35,762 nucleotides of DNA. Source: JAKQHY01 sp034429475. Its GTDB lineage: Bacteria > Chloroflexota > Anaerolineae > B4-G1 > SLSP01. A model generated the notes under the pieces. That model worked only from the letters and a program-made list of their open reading frames with translations. It made no database searches and was not told the DNA's origin. The DNA lies in the NCBI GenBank assembly GCA_034429475.1, contig DAOUGD010000344.1:1-35762 (forward strand). Direction: 5' to 3'. The position numbers and the translations under genes are program-made. Below are positions 25,938-33,279 of this stretch, piece by piece. Within the stretch, counting starts at the first letter, position 1; each line of letters starts with the position of its first letter.

Positions 25938-28427
25938 ATGCTAGACGCTGAAACCAGACGCCGAATTGACACCGCCCGCGACATCCTGGTGGGCAAAGTG
26001 CCCGACCCTAAATCGCAGGTGGAGCAAATTACGATTGCCCTCATCTACAAGTTTATGGACGATATGGACGCCGAATCCGAGGAACTGGGCGGCAAGCGCA
26101 AGTTCTTCGCCGGTGACTTCGCCCGCTACGGGTGGGCTAAACTGATGTATCCCGGCCTCGGCGGGCACGAAACCCTTAACCTCTATGCCGAAGCCATCAC
26201 GCGGATGCCGGAAAACCCTGGCGTGCCGCTGCTCTTTCGCAACATCTTTAAGAACGCCTACCTGCCCTACCGCGACCCTGAAACGCTGAAACTTTTCCTC
26301 AAAACCATTGACGAATTCAATTACGATCACTCGGAACGGTTGGGTGATGCTTTTGAGTACCTGCTCTCCGTGTTGGGTTCTCAGGGCGACGCCGGGCAGT
26401 TTCGCACGCCGCGCCACATCATTGACTTCATCGTGGAGGTCATCAACCCGCAAAAGCACGAGACGATTCTTGACCCCGCGTGCGGCACGGCGGGCTTCCT
26501 CATCTCCTCCTACAAACACATCCTTGCGGCCAATACAATGAACATGGATACACAGGATGGACAGGATAAAAAAGAAAAATCCTGGGTATCCTGTCCATCC
26601 ATGTCAATTTCCACCCTGACGCCCGACGAGCGCGGGCGGTTAGGGCGCAATCTGTGGGGCTACGACATCTCGCCGGATATGGTGCGGCTGTCCCTGGTCA
26701 ACCTCTATCTGCACGGCTTTGCCGACCCGCGCATTTACGAATACGACACGTTGACCTCTGAGGAGCGGTGGAACGAAGTGGCCGATGTGATTCTGGCGAA
26801 CCCGCCCTTTATGTCTCCGAAAGGCGGCATCAAACCGCACAAACGCTTCTCGGTCAAGAGCAAGCGCAGCGAAGTGTTGTTTGTGGACTATATGGCCGAA
26901 CACCTCACGCCGGCAGGCCGCGCCGGGATTATTGTGCCGGAGGGCGTCATCTTTCAGAGCCAGACCGCTTACAAACAGTTGCGTAAGATGCTGGTGGAGA
27001 CCGCGCTGGTCGCCGTTGTCTCTTTACCGGCAGGCGTGTTTCAGCCCTACTCCGGCGTGAAGACCTCCATCCTCATTCTCGACAAGTCCCGCGCCCGTCA
27101 GCGTGACGCCATCGCGTTCTTCAAGGTGGAAAACGACGGGTTTGGCCTGGGCGCGCAACGCCGCCCCATTGAGCAAAACGATCTGCCGGAGGTGTTGGGG
27201 CTGCTGCGGGAATGGATTGACCACGGAATACACGGAAAACACGGAAAGTTTGAGGGGCTGCCGAATGTGATCGTGGCTTCTAAGGCGCAGATTGCCGCGA
27301 ATGGGGAATATAACTTGAGCGGGGAGAGGTATAGGGAAGCGGAATTACGAATTACGGATTACGAATTTGTGAGGTTGGGAGAAATCTGTGCTTTTGAATA
27401 TGGAAAAGCATTAAAAGAATCTAATCGCGTTCCTGGTGATTACCCAGTTTTTGGTTCAAATGGGATCGTTGGTTTTCATAATGAGTATTTAGTAGAAGCG
27501 CCATTCTTGGTCATTGGGCGAAAAGGGTCTGCGGGGGAAGTTCATTATTCGGGCCAAAATGGATTTCCCATTGACACGACTTTCTACGTAAAACTCGAAG
27601 ACGAAGATCGTATATTGCTAAAATACCTATTTCACGCTCTAAAAAAACTTGACTTAAGAAGCGTAAATGTTCAAGCGGGTGTTCCAGGATTGAACCGCAA
27701 CGATGCTTACCAACTTCACATCCCCCTCCCGCCCCTCGAAATCCAGCGCGAAATCGTCGCCGAAATCGAAGGCTACCAGCGCGTCATGGATGGCGCGCGC
27801 GCCGTCCTCGATGCCTACCGCCCGCATATCCACGTTGATCCGGAGTGGCCGTTGGTCGAGTTGGGAGAAATTTGTTCTTTCAAGAACGGTCTCAATTTTG
27901 GAAGAGCATCATCTGGATACACAGTAAAAATTATTGGGGTCGGTGATTTTCAGGATCATCTCTATGCTCCATTAAGGAGTTTGGGTGAGGTTCATTTGAA
28001 TGCACCACCTACAGAAGAGTATTTAGTCAAGGCCGGAGACATTCTATTCGTTCGCTCTAATGGCAATCCTGATCTCGTCGGACGCTCAATAATTGTCCCG
28101 CCCCTCGAAGAGCCAACCACATTTTCCGGTTTCACTATTCGGGCACGGATTGAAGATGAGCGCGCATTGCCACTGTTCTATGCTCAACTCTTCAAATCCA
28201 GAGATTTTGCCGAAGGAATTAAGAAAGTGGGGCGGGGTGCAAATATTAGAAATCTCTCTCAAAGTATTCTTTGCGAACTTACTATCCCCCTCCCACCTCT
28301 CGAAACCCAACGCGTCATCGTCGCCGAAATCGAAGCCGAACAACGACTTGTGGAAGCCAACCGCGAACTCATCACCCGCTTCGAGCGCAAAATCGAGGCC
28401 GTGCTTGCCCGCGTGTGGGATAATTAA
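25938..28427 (+). CDS. hsdM/hsdS: Type I HsdM-HsdS fusion (DNA adenine methylase plus specificity)
   Basis: The 829-residue polypeptide joins two subunits that are usually separate. The methylase half (1 to about 460) has a helical N-terminus, GQFRTPRHI (153-161), SAM-binding DPACGTAGF (179-187), catalytic NPPF (288-291) and the HsdM-typical end AANGEYNLSGERY. The specificity half has two target-recognition domains (about 473-595 and 637-775), each opening with LGEIC and closing with LPPLE(I/T)QR(E/V)IVAEIE and a coiled coil. It should methylate adenine in a bipartite site and direct HsdR. Odd points: a 63-bp palindromic element lies in frame (residues 202-222), the M-S linker contains 9-mer and 7-mer tandem repeats, and the recognition domains look AT-richer than the conserved parts. 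The stop lies inside another repeat. Confidence 0.93.
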   Translation: MLDAETRRRIDTARDILVGKVPDPKSQVEQITIALIYKFMDDMDAESEELGGKRKFFAGDFARYGWAKLMYPGLGGHETLNLYAEAITRMPENPGVPLLFRNIFKNAYLPYRDPETLKLFLKTIDEFNYDHSERLGDAFEYLLSVLGSQGDAGQFRTPRHIIDFIVEVINPQKHETILDPACGTAGFLISSYKHILAANTMNMDTQDGQDKKEKSWVSCPSMSISTLTPDERGRLGRNLWGYDISPDMVRLSLVNLYLHGFADPRIYEYDTLTSEERWNEVADVILANPPFMSPKGGIKPHKRFSVKSKRSEVLFVDYMAEHLTPAGRAGIIVPEGVIFQSQTAYKQLRKMLVETALVAVVSLPAGVFQPYSGVKTSILILDKSRARQRDAIAFFKVENDGFGLGAQRRPIEQNDLPEVLGLLREWIDHGIHGKHGKFEGLPNVIVASKAQIAANGEYNLSGERYREAELRITDYEFVRLGEICAFEYGKALKESNRVPGDYPVFGSNGIVGFHNEYLVEAPFLVIGRKGSAGEVHYSGQNGFPIDTTFYVKLEDEDRILLKYLFHALKKLDLRSVNVQAGVPGLNRNDAYQLHIPLPPLEIQREIVAEIEGYQRVMDGARAVLDAYRPHIHVDPEWPLVELGEICSFKNGLNFGRASSGYTVKIIGVGDFQDHLYAPLRSLGEVHLNAPPTEEYLVKAGDILFVRSNGNPDLVGRSIIVPPLEEPTTFSGFTIRARIEDERALPLFYAQLFKSRDFAEGIKKVGRGANIRNLSQSILCELTIPLPPLETQRVIVAEIEAEQRLVEANRELITRFERKIEAVLARVWDN
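26542..26604. repeat. Palindromic 9-mer element, copy 2, in frame within hsdM
   Basis: Arms of 26 bp (26542-26567 and 26579-26604) enclose an 11-nt A-rich loop. Both arms match copy 1 at 24 of 26 positions. The 63-bp length is exactly 21 codons, so the reading frame is kept. The added peptide (about MDTQDGQDKKEKSWVSCPSM) lies between YKHILAANT and LTPDERGRL, where HsdM proteins normally have a short variable loop. Confidence 0.88.
27222..27248. repeat. Three 9-mer tandem repeats in the M-S linker
   Basis: CACGGAATA, CACGGAAAA and CACGGAAAG follow each other in frame and encode HGI-HGK-HGK near residues 429-437. The same kind of 9-mer array is usually intergenic. Here it is translated within hsdMS, near the end of the methylase half. 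Confidence 0.8.
27342..27369. repeat. Four 7-mer tandem repeats at the start of the HsdS part
   Basis: GAATTAC, GAATTAC, GGATTAC and GAATTTG lie in tandem, encoding about AELRITDYEFV, directly before the first LGEIC of the specificity half. Because 7 is not a multiple of 3, each unit is read in a different phase. Confidence 0.75.
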
Positions 28428-28475
28428 TAATTACAAATTAATAATTATTAATTCTTAATTCCTAATTCATAATTG
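28421..28475. repeat. Inverted heptamer repeat over the hsdMS stop codon
   Basis: TAATTAA, TAATTAC, AAATTAA and TAATTAT run into TTAATTC, TTAATTC, CTAATTC and ATAATTG, forming an AT-rich hairpin-capable block. The hsdMS stop TAA (28425-28427) is inside the first unit. It is the only sequence between hsdMS and the next frame and could act as a weak terminator. Confidence 0.75.
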
Positions 28476-28483
28476 GCACGGAA

Positions 28484-28735
28484 ATGAAGACTGAAAAGGT
28501 GGGGCAGGAGAAGAGCTATACTTTCGCGGTGCGGACTATTCGGCTTTATCAACACCTGACGGCGACAAAAAGAGAGTTTGTGCTATCGAAGCAAATCCTC
28601 CGCAGCGGCACGAGCATCGGCGCCAACGTTGAAGAAGGCATCGGGGGGCAATCACGGGCCGACTTCATTTTATCAGTGACAATCTATGCCCTTACCCGCA
28701 TCACCTCACGTTGCGCGCAGGTACTTGGCGCGTAG
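28484..28735 (+). pseudogene. Truncated four-helix-bundle protein (S23/TIGR02436-like)
   Basis: The first 60 or so residues match the four-helix-bundle family found inside 23S rRNA intervening sequences and scattered in genomes: YTFAVRTIRLYQHL, FVLSKQILRSGTSIGANVEE, then GGQSRADFI. Full proteins have about 115-120 residues and continue with a LAKLSIAYKEARET-type helix. Here the sequence changes to unrelated residues and stops after 83 codons, overlapping the 3' end of the convergent DUF3795 gene by 30 nt. A deletion joined two genes, so the product has probably lost its last helices. There is no good ribosome site. Confidence 0.6.
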
Positions 28736-29053
28736 GAAAGCGTTCATTCTATCGCGCGGCGACGTGCCGTCGCCCCGGTAAGGTTTGACGGTGTCGCAGG
28801 GGGCGTATGTGGCGCAAATCGCACAAAAATCCTTGCCTCTCGCCTGCGCACACGCGCGGATGGCGCACGCGGCGCAATCTGTGGCGATAAGGCTCACGTC
28901 GGGATACTTACAACCCAGGCAGACAAAGTCAATCGCATCCGTTTGCGCAGTGCCAAACTCTGCGTTCATTTTGGCGAGCAGCGTCTCATCCCCGGTTATC
29001 GTCCCCTGGTAGGAAGGACATTGATCACACTGGATGCCACAATACGCTATCAT
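28706..29053 (-). CDS. DUF3795 cysteine-rich protein
   Basis: The 115-residue protein fits DUF3795: MIAYCGIQCDQCPSYQGT at the start, then CLGCKYP, DCAACAIRACA and FCAICATYAPC, twelve or so cysteines likely to bind zinc or an iron-sulphur cluster. The start at 29053 is chosen for the strong GAAGGAGGT site and the conserved beginning; an upstream ATG adds 12 unconserved residues. The family is small and its function unknown. It sits alone between the truncated four-helix gene and the GH13 gene. Confidence 0.88.
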   Translation of the reverse strand: MIAYCGIQCDQCPSYQGTITGDETLLAKMNAEFGTAQTDAIDFVCLGCKYPDVSLIATDCAACAIRACAQARGKDFCAICATYAPCDTVKPYRGDGTSPRDRMNAFLRAKYLRAT

Positions 29054-29143
29054 AGATACCTCCTTCGAATCTCTAGCGTGCCCTGCCAACTACCACTGAC
29101 AGCTATTCCCGCATACCCTCACAGCCATAAAGATACTATCTTG

Positions 29144-30823
29144 TCAAGCCAATCGGCACTTATAAACCGCGTAACCCAGTGCCGGAACCGCAACCGTGAA
29201 CGCATCCCCTTTCGCCGTCAGCTTTAGTTCTTGTCCCGCCAATAGCCTTCGCTCGGTCAGATCAAGATTGCACGCAAACTCGGCCTCTGCTTTCCGCCCG
29301 GCCGGATTCAGGATTACCAAAATCGCCTCATTGCCGGCCGCGCGGGCATAGATAAAGGGGTAGGCGTGTTCCTGGGCGAAGATCGGCACAAATTCGGCGT
29401 AGGCGGCCAGCGCCTTTTCTTGTTTTTTTAGTTGGATGAGCGCCCTGACGCGGTTCAACAAGGAGTCAGGATCGCCTTCCTGTGCGGCTACATTTGGAAA
29501 ATCTGCGGCGGGGTCCACCGGCAGATACAGCTTATCCGCCGCGGCGGTAGAGAAACCGGCGTTCTTTTCCTTGGCCCACTGCATCGGCGTCCGCGCGCCG
29601 GCCCGGGGTTTGTACGCGCCTTCGACGTGCGGTAAATCTGACGTTAACTGTCGCATACCGATCTCGTTGCCGTAATAGATAAAGGGGACGCCCGGCATGG
29701 TCAACAGAAAGGCGAAGATCATCTCCAGTTCGTCGTCCGTGCGCCGGTTTGCCAATCTCGCCAGATCATGATTACCCAGCGGCAAGGAGATATAGCCCTT
29801 ATCCCGGGTAGCCAGATATTGCGCGAGGTATTTTTGCAAGAAGTTGACAATATTGCCCTGGCCCTCGCGATCAAAAAAGCTGTGTCCCTCAGAACGGCCG
29901 TTAAGGATCCGCCAGCTTTCCTTCTGGAGGAGGTCGTTGTAGCCGTCGAACCAGTGATGGAAGTCGCCATGAAACCCCCCATCCAACGCCGACTCAGGAT
30001 GGGACCACTCCGCGATCATAAAACCTTGCGGGTATTCAGTGTCAAAGATGTGGCGAATCTCCCGCCAGAAGCTCTTCGTCCCCTCGTCTCGGGTGCGGAA
30101 AAACTGGTCGTCGCCCTCGACGCGCTCGGATTTGACCAGCGCGCCGGCCATATCCGCCCGGAAGCCATCCGCCCCCATATCCATCCAGAAGCGCATCGCC
30201 CTGATCAATTCCGCGCGCAGGGCCAGCACGTCGGGATGATCCATCGGCAACTGCCAGGAGCGTTGGGGATTGGCAAAGCCAAAGTTCAGTGCGGGCTGAC
30301 ACCAATAGAAGTTGCGCATGAATTGCCCATCCCTACGGGCATAGCCCTGGATGAACCGGTCCTTAAACGCCTCCGGCGCGGGTTCCCAGGTGCTTTCCGT
30401 CCAAATGTACCAGTTGGAATATTGATTCTTTTCCTGTTTGCAGGACGCTTTGAACCAGGGATGTTCGATGGAGGTGTAACTGGCTACGAAATCAAACAGC
30501 ACCTTCAACCCCCGTTGGTGCGCTGCATCAAAAAGACGCCTGGCGTCTGCATTGGCGCCATATCTGGGGGCCACCTGGGTGTAATCGGAGATGTCATAGC
30601 CGGCATCGTAGAAGGGCGAGACGAAGAACGGATTGATCCAGATACCATCCACGCCGAGACTTTTCACATAATCCAATTTCTCGATAATGCCCTGTAAATC
30701 GCCAATGCCGTCCCCATTGGCATCGTAAAACGTTTGTGGATAAATCTGATAAAAAACCGCGTCGTGTACCCATTCTGGGCCAGGTGGGATAACGTATTTT
30801 CCTGTGATTTTTGCCGTCGCCAT
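29144..30823 (-). CDS. GH13 alpha-glucosidase/amylase-type enzyme, unusual region I
   Basis: The 559-residue cytoplasmic enzyme belongs to GH13, near oligo-1,6-glucosidases and trehalose-synthase-like proteins (FYQIYPQTFYDANGDGIGDL with a calcium-type loop at 34-42). Catalytic residues are D224 in GFRADMAG, E272 in MIAEWSHPE and D353 in LGNHDLAR. Region I is odd: the usual DxVxNHTS is DFVASYTS (111-118), so the conserved Asn-His is Ser-Tyr. That His normally contacts the glucose in subsite -1. The C-terminal beta domain (about 475-559) is present. There is no signal peptide. The start follows AGGAGGT. The substrate is probably a small alpha-glucan or disaccharide; the altered region I makes precise assignment uncertain. 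Confidence 0.9.
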   Translation of the reverse strand: MATAKITGKYVIPPGPEWVHDAVFYQIYPQTFYDANGDGIGDLQGIIEKLDYVKSLGVDGIWINPFFVSPFYDAGYDISDYTQVAPRYGANADARRLFDAAHQRGLKVLFDFVASYTSIEHPWFKASCKQEKNQYSNWYIWTESTWEPAPEAFKDRFIQGYARRDGQFMRNFYWCQPALNFGFANPQRSWQLPMDHPDVLALRAELIRAMRFWMDMGADGFRADMAGALVKSERVEGDDQFFRTRDEGTKSFWREIRHIFDTEYPQGFMIAEWSHPESALDGGFHGDFHHWFDGYNDLLQKESWRILNGRSEGHSFFDREGQGNIVNFLQKYLAQYLATRDKGYISLPLGNHDLARLANRRTDDELEMIFAFLLTMPGVPFIYYGNEIGMRQLTSDLPHVEGAYKPRAGARTPMQWAKEKNAGFSTAAADKLYLPVDPAADFPNVAAQEGDPDSLLNRVRALIQLKKQEKALAAYAEFVPIFAQEHAYPFIYARAAGNEAILVILNPAGRKAEAEFACNLDLTERRLLAGQELKLTAKGDAFTVAVPALGYAVYKCRLA

Positions 30824-30949
30824 ATTACCGACCTCCTGTTAAACTCTACTGCGCCATAGTTGCAGGCAACATTTGCCTTTTTACCTTCATAACTTCAGTG
30901 CGGCTCTCAGATGCTGAAAGATGAGTTTTGTGAGACCGCCATCTCAAGG

Positions 30950-31957
30950 CTACTTCAAGACCACCGGCAAGTACACCGAGAAGGTCTGCCCCCCGTAACG
31001 CACGATCGTGCCACTCTCGCCTACGGCCCACCCGGCATTGTCGGAAACCATCGCCACAGACCACAGCGTAGTTGTCACCGGGCTGGTCACGGATGACCAG
31101 GTGCTGCCATTCCAATGCACAATGGCCCCTTGATACCCAACCGCCCAACCCTCTGTTGCGGAAGCTACTGACACCGCGTGCAATCTGGTAGGGGCTGAAC
31201 CGAATTCTGTCCACGTACTGCCGTTCCACCGCCAAATACTCCACCCGACTGCCCAACCGTCTGTAGTAGAGAGCATGTCCACAGCTTCAACACTACTATT
31301 TGGGACGCTGGACACAATGGCCCAGAAACTCCCATTCCAGTACAGAATTTCACTCATCTCTCCCATTGCCCAGCCGTGAATCGCCGAAGCCATTGAAACC
31401 GACCACAGCCAATCGGTGGCTGGTATGACCGCCGTTGTCCACGACGTCCCATTCCAGCGCAGAATGGAACCATTGGTCGTCAGGGGAATGCCGCCGACCG
31501 CCCAGCCGTCCGTGGCCGAAACCATCGCCACCGATTTGAGTGAGGTGTTATTCGGACTGCTGACAGCCGTCCACGCGCTCCCATTCCAGCGCAGGATGGT
31601 GCCAAACCCGCCGACGATCCAGCCGTCGGTGGCCGAAACCATCGTGACGGCGGATAAGGGATTTGTAGTGGGGCTGGAAAACGCGGTCCAGCTATGTCCA
31701 TCCCAACGCAAGATAACGCCGCCATCGCCTACTGCCCACCCATCTGTCGCTGAAACCATAGCGACTGAATGTAGGTCGTTAGTAGTTGGACTGGGGGCTA
31801 CAGTCCACGGGACATCACCCACGGCGTGAACGGATGCTAAGTGAACAGCCGTGGTACTTACTGCTTGGCCCGGTTGAACGGGATGGATAATGCTCGCCCC
31901 AATGCCAACCAACAGACCAACACCGACGAATACCCAAGACGCGAATTTATGACTCAT
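30950..31957 (-). CDS. Secreted seven-bladed beta-propeller protein
   Basis: The 335-residue protein starts at 31957 (AAGGAG seven bases upstream). A signal peptide or anchor covers about 8-30. Seven repeats of about 40 residues follow, each with GW(A/I)(V/M)G and a later (I/V)(L/V)xWNGxxW core: TDGWAVGDGG, TDGWIVGGFG, TDGWAVGGIP, IHGWAMGEMS, TDGWAVGWSI, TEGWAVGYQG and NAGWAVGESG. Seven repeats make a closed seven-bladed propeller of the photosynthesis-assembly/BNR-like kind. The end FSVYLPVVLK is a C-terminal motif frequent in exported Chloroflexota proteins. Such propellers bind partners or glycans on the cell surface; no specific ligand can be named. Confidence 0.88.
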   Translation of the reverse strand: MSHKFASWVFVGVGLLVGIGASIIHPVQPGQAVSTTAVHLASVHAVGDVPWTVAPSPTTNDLHSVAMVSATDGWAVGDGGVILRWDGHSWTAFSSPTTNPLSAVTMVSATDGWIVGGFGTILRWNGSAWTAVSSPNNTSLKSVAMVSATDGWAVGGIPLTTNGSILRWNGTSWTTAVIPATDWLWSVSMASAIHGWAMGEMSEILYWNGSFWAIVSSVPNSSVEAVDMLSTTDGWAVGWSIWRWNGSTWTEFGSAPTRLHAVSVASATEGWAVGYQGAIVHWNGSTWSSVTSPVTTTLWSVAMVSDNAGWAVGESGTIVRYGGQTFSVYLPVVLK

Positions 31958-32064
31958 GGCTATACTCCTTCTGTGTTGACTTGTGCTTGCCGCTATGCAA
32001 CTACGCGCTTTGTTCCCACACCCAACCGTATCGTTGTTAGCCACTATTGGGTTATCTTCATAGC

Positions 32065-32159
32065 CTCAGTAGATCAAATTTTAGGCTGGTAGTAACGGCT
32101 TCAGCCGTCTCAGAGACCGCTAAAGCGGTTACTACGAACCCAATTTTTGATCTACTGAG
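32065..32159. repeat. 95-bp nested palindromic element
   Basis: Outer arms CTCAGTAGATCAAA (32065-32078) and TTTGATCTACTGAG (32146-32159) are perfectly inverted. Inner arms GTAGTAAC and GTTACTAC are inverted too. The centre holds two small hairpins, GGCTTCAGCC and ACCGCTAAAGCGGT. It is non-coding, lies between the divergent propeller and glycosyltransferase genes, and has the form of a MITE or REP-like sequence. The rest of 31958-32400 shows no gene that can be supported. Confidence 0.75.
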
Positions 32160-32400
32160 CCTCACAACTATAAGATCATATATTGGAATGTCGGATTCGC
32201 CAATCTGCTTGGGCGTGGCAATTTTCCATTTCGGTGAACGGCTATCCCGGTGGGACTTCGCTGCCAAACCACGTAGAATCAATTCTAGGACCTCATATAG
32301 CGGTAATATATATTTTTCGTTTAGAGTATTTGTTTGTTGAAACCCTCAAGCGTGCTATACTTGCTCAATAAGTTCAATTTTCGGCTAAGGATAAACCATA

Positions 32401-33198
32401 ATGACGCTTGAAACCCTCTTTATTTCCATTATCATTCCTTGTTACAACGAACAGAAAAACCTGGAGCACGGCGTGTTAAACGAGGTACTCCAGTACGTGC
32501 AGGCGCAGACGTATACCTGGGAAGTGCTCATTGTCAACGACGCTTCGACCGACAACAGCCGCCAGCTCGTCGCCGACTTCGTCGCCGGCAAGCCCGGCTT
32601 CACGCTATACGACATTCCGCATGGAGGCAAACCGGCGGCAGTCTGGGAGGGCATCCAGCGCGCGCGCGGCGAAATCGTGCTGTTCACCGATATGGATCAA
32701 TCCACGCCGCTGCCTGAACTGAACAAACTGCTGCCGTGGTACGACCAGGGCTACGACGTGGTCATCGGCTCGCGGGGCATGACGCGCGAGGGCTTCTCGA
32801 TCTTGCGTAAGCTCGGCAGCGTCGCCTTCCGCTTAATGCGTCAGATTTTCCTGCTGCGCGGCATTAGCGATACGCAGTGCGGCTTCAAGTCGTGCCGCCG
32901 CGAGGCCGCGATCAAGGCGTTTCCCTTCCTGGAATTCTTCAAGCAGGTCGCCAAGCCTACCGGCTGGAAGGTGACGGCTTACGATGTAGAACTGCTCCAT
33001 CTGTGGGAAAAGGCCGGCTACCAAATCAAAGAAGTGACCGTGGACTGGCGCAACCGCGACCTCAGCGATACGAAGGGTGGGCAGAACGAATCCGGGCGCT
33101 ACATCCACGAGTCGCTGGACATGGCAAAGCAAGTGGCCCGCGTCAGCTTGAATGAACTGCGCGGCGAGTATAAGGGCATTTTGAGGAGAAATGAGTAA
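32401..33198 (+). CDS. Family 2 glycosyltransferase (dolichyl-phosphate glucosyltransferase-like)
   Basis: The 265-residue protein has a GT-A fold of family 2: SIIIPCYNEQKNL at the start, VNDASTDNS with D47, HGGKPAAV, and the DxD motif TDMDQSTP (D97, D99). GISDTQCGFKSCRRE and the later NESGRYIHESL are typical of the DPG/DPM-synthase-like branch that loads sugar onto a polyprenyl phosphate. No C-terminal membrane helices are seen, so it works at the cytoplasmic face. The start follows AAGGAT. The stop codon is created inside a heptamer repeat, so the last residues may differ from relatives. Confidence 0.9.
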   Translation: MTLETLFISIIIPCYNEQKNLEHGVLNEVLQYVQAQTYTWEVLIVNDASTDNSRQLVADFVAGKPGFTLYDIPHGGKPAAVWEGIQRARGEIVLFTDMDQSTPLPELNKLLPWYDQGYDVVIGSRGMTREGFSILRKLGSVAFRLMRQIFLLRGISDTQCGFKSCRREAAIKAFPFLEFFKQVAKPTGWKVTAYDVELLHLWEKAGYQIKEVTVDWRNRDLSDTKGGQNESGRYIHESLDMAKQVARVSLNELRGEYKGILRRNE

Positions 33199-33262
33199 TG
33201 AGTAATGAGTAATGAGTAACCTTGCCTCATTACTCATTTCCCATTACCCATTTCCCATTATT
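33186..33262. repeat. Inverted heptamer array between the glycosyltransferase gene and glnS
   Basis: Five units (GAGAAAT, three GAGTAAT, GAGTAAC; 33186-33220) are followed by a 7-nt spacer and five units in the opposite sense (CATTACT, CATTTCC, CATTACC, CATTTCC, CATTATT; 33228-33262). The whole forms a long stem. The glycosyltransferase stop (33196-33198) lies in the second unit. It fills the gap before the glnS ribosome site. Confidence 0.88.
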
Positions 33263-33279
33263 TTCAAGGAGAGGCAACT

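Noticed and set aside
25858..28475. CRISPR array
   Set aside because: The repeats have 7- or 9-bp units without unique spacers, and no cas gene is present.
28484..28735. Active four-helix-bundle gene or 23S rRNA intervening sequence
   Set aside because: No rRNA is nearby, and the conserved C-terminal half is missing.
32058..32282. Minus-strand frame of 74 codons upstream of the propeller gene
   Set aside because: Part of it is made of the palindromic element, and no start site or family similarity is visible.
32337..32361. Promoter TTGAAA to TATACT before the glycosyltransferase gene
   Set aside because: The spacing is only 13 nt, and the alternative -35 with proper spacing matches at only three positions.
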